DNA from: Methanobacterium sp.
GTDB lineage: Archaea > Methanobacteriota > Methanobacteria > Methanobacteriales > Methanobacteriaceae
Assembly (NCBI GenBank): GCA_003151535.1
Contig: PLXT01000079.1
Location: 1-9,641 of the forward strand
Length of the DNA: 9,641 nucleotides
Reading direction: 5' to 3'
Position numbers and translations under genes: made by a program. Below the pieces are notes generated by a model. It worked only from the letters and a program-made list of their open reading frames with translations, did not search any database and had not been told where the DNA came from. Below, piece by piece: positions 1 to 7,318 of this stretch. Position 1 is the stretch's first letter; every line of letters starts with the position of its first letter.

Positions 1-44
1 AAATGAGGTTAATAGAAATTCTCTTTATTCAATAAAAAAAAATC

Positions 45-54
45 CATATATATG
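45..54 (+). promoter_or_regulatory. Putative TATA box for the ATP-grasp gene
   Basis: The stretch CATATATATG lies about 50-60 bases upstream of the ATG at 106. With the usual archaeal spacing of about 25 bases, transcription would start near 75-80 and leave a leader of roughly 25-30 bases. That leader contains GTGAT (98-102), which can pair with the 3' end of archaeal 16S rRNA only 3 bases before the ATG. The surroundings are very AT-rich, so chance TATA-like matches are common. Confidence 0.4.
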
Positions 55-105
55 TATCCAATTAAAATTTTCTAATCAAAATTTATTAAAACTAATTGTG
101 ATAAA

Positions 106-1242
106 ATGAAAATACTGTTTATAGGGGCCCGTCTATTTGATGATGTAGCACTCTACACTAAAAAAATTTCTATAAAGAGCATAATATCCGAATCAAATGC
201 CCAATCTCCCAACTTGAAATTAGCTGATTCAAATTTTATTGTTTCAAGGGGAATGGACGAACCAATGAAAATTGCCATTCAAGAGGAAGTAGATGCGGTT
301 GTGCCATTAATAGGAATTGATGGACCTCTTATTGAAGTAGCTTTTATGAAAAAGAAGCTAGAAGAGGATTATGGAATTCCTGTAGTAGCATCTCCAGTTT
401 CAGCTGCCAAAACATGTGCTGATAAATTTAAAACCAAAGAATTTTTTGTTAAAAATAATATTAAAACTCCAGAGTATTTTAAAATAACAAAAAATGATCA
501 TGAGAATATTAAACAAAAAATAAAATACAATGAACCAATGGTCTTAAAACAAATCGAAGGACAGGGCGGATCTGGAATAAAGATCATCTCGTCTATTAAC
601 GATATTGAAAGATATTTTCATGAATTTGAAAACGGGGTAGCAGAAAAATTCATTGAAGGGCCTGAAATTTCTATAGAAGTTTTGAGATGGAAGGGAAAAA
701 CTGTACCATTAGTTCCAGTTTATAAAGGAAAAACTACATTTGAATGTATCCATCCACTTAAAAAGATTAAGAAAGCCCCTTTAAATATAAAGGACATTAA
801 TAATGAGGAAAATAATCTCAAAATTCAAGAAATTGCTGTAGACATTGCAGAGAAATTAGGATTAGAGGGCACAGCAGATATTGATATCATATTTAACAAA
901 GAAACAAAAGAAAATAATGTTATAGAAATTAATGCTAGACCCAGTGGCACAAGGTATATTACAGGTGCCGCAACAGGCGTTAATATAATGCATGAATTAA
1001 TTGATATGGCATCTGGGAAGTGGAATGCTTTAAAACTTAGGAATAAGATTAAAAATTATTCAGCAATTGAGATACCTGTTGGTAGTTATCCTTCAAATAA
1101 AAACAATTACAAATTCAGGGAATTTAGCAATAAAAATTCTTGGATCATTCATGGACCAAAAAATTATGAACGTATAACAATACGTGGTGAAACAATGGCA
1201 AAAGCCGTTAAAATCTCTGAAGATCTTAAAATTTTAAAATAA
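106..1242 (+). CDS. CarB-like ATP-grasp ligase of the pseudomurein gene cluster
   Basis: 378 residues with the layout of a stand-alone ATP-grasp ligase. Residues 1-100 look like a pre-ATP-grasp alpha/beta domain (MKILFIGARL start). D106-K107 follow, then K148 and the glycine-rich loop EGQGGSGIK (151-159) for nucleotide binding, the hinge/adenine segment EKFIEGPEIS (180-189), and the metal-binding pair E274/N276 in VIEINARPSG. Such enzymes make acyl-phosphates with ATP and join them to an amine. The closest general resemblance is to half of the carbamoyl-phosphate synthase large subunit, but at about a third of its length it is not CarB. A CarB-like ATP-grasp gene beside MraY-like and Mur-like genes is a known feature of pseudomurein clusters. 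A role in joining an amino acid or activated group to the precursor is inferred. PylC is another CarB-like relative, but no pyrrolysine genes are nearby. The fold is secure and the substrate unknown. No gene overlaps it. Confidence 0.85.
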   Translation: MKILFIGARLFDDVALYTKKISIKSIISESNAQSPNLKLADSNFIVSRGMDEPMKIAIQEEVDAVVPLIGIDGPLIEVAFMKKKLEEDYGIPVVASPVSAAKTCADKFKTKEFFVKNNIKTPEYFKITKNDHENIKQKIKYNEPMVLKQIEGQGGSGIKIISSINDIERYFHEFENGVAEKFIEGPEISIEVLRWKGKTVPLVPVYKGKTTFECIHPLKKIKKAPLNIKDINNEENNLKIQEIAVDIAEKLGLEGTADIDIIFNKETKENNVIEINARPSGTRYITGAATGVNIMHELIDMASGKWNALKLRNKIKNYSAIEIPVGSYPSNKNNYKFREFSNKNSWIIHGPKNYERITIRGETMAKAVKISEDLKILK

Positions 1243-1299
1243 AATAATAGAGTTCAAATTAACATTAGAATAAAATTAAAGGGAACCAGTTTAATAAAA

Positions 1300-1325
1300 G
1301 TATACATAAGAAAGGGTGTACATAA
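1300..1325 (+). repeat. Two 10-base direct repeats upstream of the mraY-like gene
   Basis: GTATACATAA (1300-1309) and GTGTACATAA (1316-1325) match at 9 of 10 positions and lie 16 bases apart, in the 147-base spacer before the MraY-like gene. Paired, evenly spaced repeats upstream of a start can be regulator sites, but in such AT-rich DNA this may be chance. The rest of the spacer (1243-1389) shows no gene. Confidence 0.25.
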
Positions 1326-1379
1326 ATAATTTAATTGCATTAATTATTTTAAATTGATTTCATTCCTATAAAAAATTAA

Positions 1380-1386
1380 AGGTGAT
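1380..1386 (+). promoter_or_regulatory. Ribosome binding site supporting the TTG start at 1390
   Basis: AGGTGAT matches the archaeal anti-Shine-Dalgarno complement at 7 consecutive bases and ends 3 bases before TTG at 1390. It decides in favour of the rare TTG start, since translation from there gives the complete first MraY helix. Confidence 0.65.
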
Positions 1387-1389
1387 ATT

Positions 1390-2463
1390 TTGAGCAATAT
1401 TCAGGTAGAGGTTTTCATATTCTTACTCACATTCATAGCTACAGCGCTTTTCACACTTTTTGTTAAAAAGATGTTGAAATATGCAGATGTTAAGGATAAT
1501 CCCATAGTCACAGAACACAGTCATAAAGCAGGAACACCTACTATGGGCGGACTTGCCATACTAATGGGAGTTCTTCTACTTGCATGTATTCTTTACTCAG
1601 ATAAGAACCTTGTTTTAACCGTAATAATCATGATGACCGCGGGGATCGTTGGATTAATGGACGATCTTATAGGTCTTAAAACCAAAGAAGTTCAAAAAGT
1701 TATAAGGAATATAAGTCCAAAAGAAGTTGAAATTGGCAGATTAACTCTTAAAACTGGTGAAAATGCCAGAGTAACAACACCTAAAGCAAAAAAAGATTTA
1801 GAATATCTCTTAAAAAATAATTTAGTAGAGATCACTGGTGAAGCACCTATAAAAAGTGAAATAAAAGAAAACGAGAAGATTTTTGCGCAGATATTGGTTT
1901 CATTGTTCCTTATTGCTTCAGGTGCTGTTGGTGCTTCTATACTGGGATTTAACATCGGATTATTAATAATACCCGTTGTAATATTTGGTATTGTAGGATC
2001 TATAAATTCAGTTAATCTTATCGATGGAATGGATGGTCTTGCAGCGGGAATAATTGCTATAGCCTCAATTGCCTCAACAATATTTATGATTTCAAATGGA
2101 AATCCCGATGGATCATTACCATTTATAGTAATAGCAGGTGCCTGTTTTGGATTTCTCGTATATAATAAGTACCCTGCAAGCATATTTATGGGAGATACAG
2201 GATCTTTTGCTCTCGGAGCAGGATATATTACTGCCGCATTTTTAGGAAATATAATATTATTTGCAGTCTTAGCACTAGCCATACCAATAATTTCCGTAAT
2301 TGTGAGCCTGCTTCACAGAGCACATATTATTAAATTACCTGTAGAACCTCTCCATCATACTCTCAACTACAAAGGATTATCCGAGAAGAAAATTATTGTA
2401 ATTTATTGGGGAGCCACCGTGTTAGTGTGCGCAGCCACATTATATGGTTACAGAGTATTCTAA
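1390..2463 (+). CDS. MraY-like phospho-glycopeptide transferase (pseudomurein lipid-carrier step)
   Basis: 357-residue polytopic membrane protein of the MraY/WecA family, which moves a UDP-activated sugar-peptide onto undecaprenyl phosphate at the inner face of the membrane. Visible motifs: HKAGTPTMGG (45-54), the D91-D92 pair in GLMDDLIG, NLIDGMDG (209-216), FMGDTGS (266-272), and EPLHHTLNYKG (319-329), which stands where bacterial MraY has its HHH loop. About ten hydrophobic helices are seen. The oddity is a long hydrophilic segment at about 97-160, between the DD motif and the next helix, some 45-50 residues longer than in bacterial MraY as I remember it. The start is TTG, supported by AGGTGAT at 1380-1386 directly upstream; no ATG fits better. 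Cotranscription with the Mur ligase 22 bases downstream is likely. In this lineage the substrate should be UDP-activated disaccharide-pentapeptide, but that is inferred. Family confidence is high. Confidence 0.93.
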   Translation: MSNIQVEVFIFLLTFIATALFTLFVKKMLKYADVKDNPIVTEHSHKAGTPTMGGLAILMGVLLLACILYSDKNLVLTVIIMMTAGIVGLMDDLIGLKTKEVQKVIRNISPKEVEIGRLTLKTGENARVTTPKAKKDLEYLLKNNLVEITGEAPIKSEIKENEKIFAQILVSLFLIASGAVGASILGFNIGLLIIPVVIFGIVGSINSVNLIDGMDGLAAGIIAIASIASTIFMISNGNPDGSLPFIVIAGACFGFLVYNKYPASIFMGDTGSFALGAGYITAAFLGNIILFAVLALAIPIISVIVSLLHRAHIIKLPVEPLHHTLNYKGLSEKKIIVIYWGATVLVCAATLYGYRVF

Positions 2464-2485
2464 TATTATCTGAGGGAATGTTAAT

Positions 2486-3997
2486 ATGAATGAAATTACA
2501 ACATCCTACTTGGCCAAAAAGGTTAAAGGAAATTTAATAGGAGATATAAACCCTGTTAAAGGCGTTTTTACTTTCTTAAACCGCGCCAAGCCAGGGGATG
2601 TTGTGATAAGGCACCGAATTGACGAGAATGGTATAACCATAGCATCAAAAAAAGGAGTTTCTTGCATTATTACCCAGAACCCCACTGTGAAAGCTGTTGA
2701 AACATCAAAAAAAGTTAAATTACCACTTATAATAACCCCTAAAATCGAATTTGCCAATGCATTTGCTCTTAAGTGGGCAGTTAAAACTTTTGCTCATGAC
2801 TCACTACGTGTAGTTGTAACGGGTACTAATGGTAAATCCACAACAGCACATATGATTTACAAGATATTAACATTAGCAGGCTACAGCACTTATACTAATA
2901 CTGATGCAAAATCAGAATTTAATACACTAATCGACCCGGTTGTGGCTGTGCAAATAGCTGAATTCGAAAATATTAATGATGAATCGATTAATGCCATGGT
3001 TATTGAAGTTTCAGAGGTACAAGGTTGGTTAGATAAACTCATGAAAGATCATGCCAGCATAATGACTTCAGCAATTGATCCAAATGTGTTAGTAATCACA
3101 AACGTGGGTTTGGATCATATAGGTCTGGTTAATTCCATTGATGAAACATTTAATGAGATATATGGATCTTTAGAAGCCTTATCCCAAAGATCAAAACATG
3201 ATAATAAATTGAAAAAAAATAATTTAAAAAAAAGGTATGCTATTCTAAATTCTGATGATCCTCTGCTACTAAAAATGGGAAAGCTTATACAAAAACAAGA
3301 TAGTATTAACATTTTATCCCATGGAAGTATTGAGAATGGTTCTACATATCAGAATATAACCCTCAAATCAGATGGTATTTATCATTGTTCCAAACTGTTC
3401 ATGAAAACAGAAGAATTTCCATTTAGTAGTAAACACTTCCTTCAGAATACCATGGCAGCAATAGATACTTGTATAGCTTTAAATATCGATGAAAAAGTGA
3501 TTAAACAAGGAATATCATCTTATAAACAGCTAGAAAGAAGATTCACCATATTGGGTAAAGATCCCCTAATAATTGATGACTTTGCTCATAATCCGGATGG
3601 GATAGTAGCTACTATAAAAAGTGCTGCTAAGATGTGTGAAAATACCCTTTATATTGTATTTGCAATCAGAGGTTCGAGAGGATCTACAATAAATGGTTTA
3701 AATTCAAAAGCACTTGTCAATGGGCTTAAAGGTTTAGATCATACTATTATAGTGACAAGCAGTGCTGAAGCAGTTGACAGTGCCAACACTGTAAAACAAA
3801 ACGAAATGGACATTGTATTAAAAACTCTAAAGGAAAACCATTTGAAATATGTATATATTGAAAATTTATATCCTGCACTGGAATACACATTAAAATCTGC
3901 GAAAAATACGGATGCAATATTACTTATAGGTGCTCAGGGAATGGATCCTGCAAGCGAAGCTATAATGAAAATTAATAAAAATTTTGATACAGAATAG
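2486..3997 (+). CDS. Pseudomurein peptide ligase, Mur ligase family with MurE/MurF-type N-terminus
   Basis: 503 residues in three domains. The N-terminal domain (1-105) lacks a Rossmann GxGxxG and resembles the UDP-binding domain of MurE/MurF (AKPGDVVI at 34-41; repeated GVSCIIT-like strands). The central ATPase domain starts with the P-loop GTNGKSTT (113-120), followed by E174 in VIEVSE and NVGLDH (206-211). The C-terminal domain shows ERRF (350-353) and DDFAHNPDG (364-372). Such enzymes add one amino acid to a UDP-peptide through an acyl-phosphate. No lysine lies between 188 and 236, where most Mur ligases carry the carbamylated lysine. The central region (LDHIGL, then YAILNSDDP at 251-259) also recalls cyanophycin synthetase. 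GAGGG at 2472-2476 supports the ATG, 22 bases after the MraY-like stop. From gene order I suspect orthology to the characterised methanogen pMurE, but this is from memory and unverified. Confidence 0.87.
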   Translation: MNEITTSYLAKKVKGNLIGDINPVKGVFTFLNRAKPGDVVIRHRIDENGITIASKKGVSCIITQNPTVKAVETSKKVKLPLIITPKIEFANAFALKWAVKTFAHDSLRVVVTGTNGKSTTAHMIYKILTLAGYSTYTNTDAKSEFNTLIDPVVAVQIAEFENINDESINAMVIEVSEVQGWLDKLMKDHASIMTSAIDPNVLVITNVGLDHIGLVNSIDETFNEIYGSLEALSQRSKHDNKLKKNNLKKRYAILNSDDPLLLKMGKLIQKQDSINILSHGSIENGSTYQNITLKSDGIYHCSKLFMKTEEFPFSSKHFLQNTMAAIDTCIALNIDEKVIKQGISSYKQLERRFTILGKDPLIIDDFAHNPDGIVATIKSAAKMCENTLYIVFAIRGSRGSTINGLNSKALVNGLKGLDHTIIVTSSAEAVDSANTVKQNEMDIVLKTLKENHLKYVYIENLYPALEYTLKSAKNTDAILLIGAQGMDPASEAIMKINKNFDTE

Positions 3998-4082
3998 CAT
4001 TGTGATTTTTCTGCCATTTACAACACTTTTAATTATAATGTTTGAGAACCCATTTATTAAAAAAAAATTTGTCTGATAACCC

Positions 4083-4089
4083 TTTTTTT
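4083..4089 (+). terminator. Possible oligo-T terminator after the mraY-mur pair
   Basis: A run of seven T follows AACCC about 85 bases after the stop at 3997; a shorter T5 run is at 4006-4010. Euryarchaeal transcription often ends at such T tracts without a strong hairpin. A run of nine A at 4059-4067 could pair weakly with it. Support is positional only. Confidence 0.3.
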
Positions 4090-4156
4090 GAAATTGTAAA
4101 CAGTTATAATAAACTTAATTAGCTTGCAAAGAATATCCATTTAATCCATAAAGAAC

Positions 4157-4164
4157 ATATATAA
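4157..4164 (+). promoter_or_regulatory. Putative TATA box for the two-ligase operon
   Basis: ATATATAA inside the AT-rich, gene-free spacer 3998-4271. Transcription would begin near 4188, leaving a leader of about 84 bases, which is long for these methanogens. Within that leader lies the perfect inverted repeat TTTAAAT/ATTTAAA (4213-4229), which might itself serve as a second, closer TATA element or as an operator. No small gene was found in the spacer. Confidence 0.45.
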
Positions 4165-4212
4165 AATGGCTGATCAGGATAAATGATAAATAAATTGATG
4201 TAAATAACTTAA

Positions 4213-4229
4213 TTTAAATCAAATTTAAA
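4213..4229. repeat. 7-base perfect inverted repeat in the leader of the ligase operon
   Basis: TTTAAAT (4213-4219) and ATTTAAA (4223-4229) are exact reverse complements separated by CAA. The site lies between the likely TATA box at 4157 and the ATG at 4272. It could be an operator or a weak stem, but it is purely A/T except for one C, so chance is quite possible. Confidence 0.25.
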
Positions 4230-4271
4230 GATTGTTGAGTAGTTCTAAATAAATTCTTTGAGGAAACTATT

Positions 4272-5678
4272 ATGAAATGTATAATAATAGGGGCAGGTAA
4301 TGCTGGACGTCCAGCTGCAAGAATCCTTAATCACACTGGAAATCAAGTCATTATAACAGACAGGAAAGTTCTTGAAGAATTTCCACTAGGGGTGCAAAAA
4401 ACCCTTAAAACAATGCAAGAAGAGGGTGTAGAACTGATATTAGGTTCTGATGTATCTTTAGGTATTGGAAAGGCCGATTATGCCTATATTTCACCTACTG
4501 TACCTGAAAATTCCCCAATTAGGAAGTTATTACAAGATAAGCAAGTTAAAATACTTGACAATGATTACGTTTCAAAAGTTATTAACGATCTTTTGGATTT
4601 AGACATGATTGGAATCACCGGAACGCTTGGAAAGACAAGTACCACTCATATCTTGTCAAAAATATTTCAAAGTGCTGGTTATAAAGTATGGACTTGTTCA
4701 TCACGTATGGGAAACCTTCTAAGTGAGGTTATTGTAGATGGGATAGTAAATGGACTTCACAAAATAAACAATATAGCCATCATTGAGCTTCCCCATGGAA
4801 CTTCAAGGCTCATGTCCAAAGTTGATCTAAATGTCGGAGTAATTACCAATATTTACCCTGATCATCTTGATGAATTTGAATATTCTATGGAAAAATATGT
4901 AGCACGTAAACTTTTCATAGCAGATTCTAGTAAAATTTTAGTTTCGGGTATACAGTGTATCAAATACCTAGAAAATTTAAGGGATGATACAATTTATTAT
5001 TGCCAAGAAAATAATAAATGCAATGTTAATGGAAAATTAAAGGATGGTATATTGGACATAACCTACGATATGCCAAATATAAATATTAAAGGCCATTTTG
5101 AAACATCTTTCAAATTATTAGGATATTATTCTGAAAACTCTATTGCAGCTTCTGCTGCAGCACTCGCATATGGATTGGATGAAAATTCTATAATAGACGG
5201 TTTAAAAAGTTTTAAAGGAATTGCAGGTCATATGGAATATATTGGAAATGTTAAAGGTAGAGAAGTTCATTTTGACGCTGCGTTTGTTCCCGAAGGACTT
5301 GTAAAAACACTTGAAAGTTTTCAAAACCAAGAATTAATTATTATTATTGATAATCCAGACAGCACCAATCCTCGAGATAAGTTCAAAGTGGGAGAAGTTA
5401 TCGGAAAGTATGCTAAGGTCTTGATCTGCAGTGGATATAATGAAACAACTAAAAAATTCAATATCGAAGCTGCAAATGAAGTTATTCAGGGAGCACGAAA
5501 ATCATCAGCTATCAAAATTCCTGTTGAAGATATGTTCACTGCAGGTGAATTATCTATAAAACATTCCCATTCCGGATGTACTATCTTACATGTTGGTCCC
5601 GGAGCCATTACTAATTATGAAGATGTTAAGATCAAAATGATGTCAGGTATTAGGGAAGGTTGTAAAAAATATGAATAA
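4272..5678 (+). CDS. Mur ligase family protein with Rossmann N-terminus and degenerate C-terminal motifs
   Basis: 468 residues. The N-terminus (MKCIIIGAGNAGRPAARIL) is a Rossmann-type GxGxxG fold, as in MurC/MurD. The central ATPase domain has the P-loop GTLGKTSTT (117-125), E172 in IIELPHGTS, and NIYPDHLDEF (193-202). K213 sits where the carbamylated lysine is expected. The C-terminal domain is unusual: the GRxE motif reads GHME (319-322), and the family signature D-Y/F-A/G-H-N/T-P reads FDAAFVP (334-340), keeping only D335 and the proline. The segment GYYSENSIAA (284-293) replaces the usual HN-x-x-N stretch. It is probably an active ligase, since the P-loop and metal-site residues are intact, but substrate binding must differ; a scaffold or partner role for the following gene is an alternative. 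GAGGA at 4260-4264 supports the ATG. The stop overlaps the next gene by 8 bases, implying translational coupling. Confidence 0.83.
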   Translation: MKCIIIGAGNAGRPAARILNHTGNQVIITDRKVLEEFPLGVQKTLKTMQEEGVELILGSDVSLGIGKADYAYISPTVPENSPIRKLLQDKQVKILDNDYVSKVINDLLDLDMIGITGTLGKTSTTHILSKIFQSAGYKVWTCSSRMGNLLSEVIVDGIVNGLHKINNIAIIELPHGTSRLMSKVDLNVGVITNIYPDHLDEFEYSMEKYVARKLFIADSSKILVSGIQCIKYLENLRDDTIYYCQENNKCNVNGKLKDGILDITYDMPNINIKGHFETSFKLLGYYSENSIAASAAALAYGLDENSIIDGLKSFKGIAGHMEYIGNVKGREVHFDAAFVPEGLVKTLESFQNQELIIIIDNPDSTNPRDKFKVGEVIGKYAKVLICSGYNETTKKFNIEAANEVIQGARKSSAIKIPVEDMFTAGELSIKHSHSGCTILHVGPGAITNYEDVKIKMMSGIREGCKKYE

Positions 5679-7200
5679 TATGGATAATAAAAATCCAGAA
5701 GTTTATGGTGTAATCGGTATCTGCGGAGTGGTATCAAATCTCATTGCAAGATTGTTAATGGATCGTGGTTATCATGTGATAGGTACCGATTTACATAAAA
5801 AAGAAGAATGTGATTATCTTTATACTTTAACCAACTACAAAATACCATTATATCTATCCGAACATCCTGAATCATTTTTTAATGAATCAACTTGTATCGT
5901 GACTCCTCCAAGTTTAATGGAGACATCTGACTTTTTTAAGCAAATTAAAAGATACAAAAAGGATATTTTATCTGTAGAAGATATCATAATAACTTTTAAG
6001 CCGAAAAAACCCGTAATATGTATTACTGGTACTAACGGCAAAACAACCACCACAACTCTTTTGAAACATATATGTCGGCAAGTGGGTTTAGAACCCACAG
6101 AACATGGTTTTAGAAATTTACAGGGAAATATTGATTATATACCTCCATTACAGGCCAGGCTAAGTGGAGACGTAGCTGTTCTTGAAACAGGTACATTTGG
6201 AAAAACTGGTGATCTTAAAATAATGATTGAACGTTGTGAACCAGAATGTGGGATAATCACTAATATCAACCCAGATCATTTAGATGAAGATCTTGATTTC
6301 ATGAGTTACGCTAGTATTAAGGGTGAATTTATAGAATACTTCAAAAACAAAGTCTTAATTGTTAACTCAGATGATCCAACTATACTTGGAATGCTAAATC
6401 CTGAAATTACAGTTATTACTTTCGGTGTTGATTCACCAACTGCACGAATCAGCCAAAAACCGTGCTGGTGTGGAAGAGAGATTAGTATAAACGAAACTAT
6501 TACAGGTTCAGGGATTTACAGTTGTGAATGTGGAATAAATAGACCAATACCAGATTATCTTGCAAAGAACATAGATGAAGTAAATGGGAATTATACTCTC
6601 CAAACACCAGAAGGTGATGTAGAAGTGGAGATGCAATTAATTGGGCTTCATAATGTTTACAATTCTATTGGAGCAATAGCAGCTGCAAGAGAATTCTTTA
6701 AAATATCATTTAAAGACATAATAACATCTATAAAAAGTTTTAAAGGTGTTCCTGGTAGGATTGAACACTTATACGATTACAATGGAATGGAAGTTATACT
6801 AGACTATGGTCACAATCCTGCTGGAATTGAAACAGTACTCAGTGAGTTAAAAAAAGTTTACAATAAAATCACTGTTGTTATTACTGTCTCTTCAGAATCT
6901 GGAGAATCCGGGGACATGGAAATATTAAGAAATGCCATTGAAAATGGAGATTTTATTGTTCCAGCATCATTCGCATCGCGGAAGGCCGCTGAAAAACATG
7001 GTAAATATGTTTCTACAGGAAAGATATTACTTACTGACATATCCTCTCAAGAATTCCGAAAAGGCACACTTGGAGCAAGTCCTGATCAAGTTTTAGCTGG
7101 AGTTAAATTAGGATTAGAATGTAAAACTGATGCTTTAGTCTGTCTGGGCGAGGCTGCATTTAAATACAAAGAAAATATTCTCAAATTGAAAGATAAATGA
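5671..7200 (+). CDS. Mur ligase with MurC-like N-terminus and MurT-like cysteine insert
   Basis: 509 residues. The N-terminal domain (11-110) resembles MurC (VYGVIGICGV, then RGYHVIGTD at 32-40), though the glycine loop is GICGVVSN. The ATPase domain has the P-loop GTNGKTTTT (120-128), LETGTFG (171-177), NINPDHLDED (198-207) and K217 at the carbamylated-lysine position. An insert with C265-x-C267-G and C285-x-C287-G, followed by NRPIPDY (290-296), closely recalls the zinc ribbon of bacterial MurT, which amidates lipid II together with GatD. The C-terminal domain has GVPGRIE (359-365) and DYGHNPAG (378-385), with NPAG again MurT-like. Unlike MurT it keeps a full N-terminal domain, and no glutaminase partner is encoded here. 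Role inferred: peptide ligation on the pseudomurein precursor. GGGAAGGT (5653-5660) lies inside the preceding gene, 10 bases before this ATG. A second in-frame ATG at 5680 is possible but less well spaced. Confidence 0.87.
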   Translation: MNNMDNKNPEVYGVIGICGVVSNLIARLLMDRGYHVIGTDLHKKEECDYLYTLTNYKIPLYLSEHPESFFNESTCIVTPPSLMETSDFFKQIKRYKKDILSVEDIIITFKPKKPVICITGTNGKTTTTTLLKHICRQVGLEPTEHGFRNLQGNIDYIPPLQARLSGDVAVLETGTFGKTGDLKIMIERCEPECGIITNINPDHLDEDLDFMSYASIKGEFIEYFKNKVLIVNSDDPTILGMLNPEITVITFGVDSPTARISQKPCWCGREISINETITGSGIYSCECGINRPIPDYLAKNIDEVNGNYTLQTPEGDVEVEMQLIGLHNVYNSIGAIAAAREFFKISFKDIITSIKSFKGVPGRIEHLYDYNGMEVILDYGHNPAGIETVLSELKKVYNKITVVITVSSESGESGDMEILRNAIENGDFIVPASFASRKAAEKHGKYVSTGKILLTDISSQEFRKGTLGASPDQVLAGVKLGLECKTDALVCLGEAAFKYKENILKLKDK

Positions 7201-7263
7201 TATCCATAAAGGTTTTAGACCGTATCATATTATTGTATTACTTTGCATACTATTATATCAATT

Positions 7264-7291
7264 AAGATTAAATCAATAAAGATAAGATCAA
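7264..7291 (+). repeat. Two 13-base direct repeats upstream of the exported-protein pair
   Basis: AAGATTAAATCAA (7264-7276) and AAGATAAGATCAA (7279-7291) match at 11 of 13 positions with a 15-base period. A related looser copy, AAGATTACAGAATGATCAA, spans 7299-7317. They sit just upstream of the likely TATA box at 7319, where archaeal activators or repressors often bind. The rest of the spacer 7201-7364 shows no gene. Confidence 0.3.
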
Positions 7292-7318
7292 ATTATTTTA
7301 AGATTACAGAATGATCAA

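Noticed and set aside
106..1242. Carbamoyl-phosphate synthase large subunit or PylC
   Set aside because: Far too short for CarB and without a small-subunit neighbour; no other pyrrolysine genes are present, and the wall-gene context fits better.
1692..2282. Open frame of 196 codons on the - strand inside the MraY-like gene
   Set aside because: It lies wholly within a gene whose product has clear MraY motifs; its translation shows no recognisable domain and is the usual antisense shadow of a hydrophobic protein.
3205..3235. A-rich runs inside the first Mur ligase as a frameshift site
   Set aside because: The frame continues smoothly on both sides with recognisable motifs, and the stretch simply encodes a Lys/Asn-rich loop.
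2486..7200. Bacterial murein operon (murC-F, mraY) from a bacterium or recent transfer
   Set aside because: Motifs diverge from bacterial enzymes, there is no mur nucleotide-sugar, ftsW or murG gene, and archaeal TATA and ribosome sites and a DUF356-like gene surround it.
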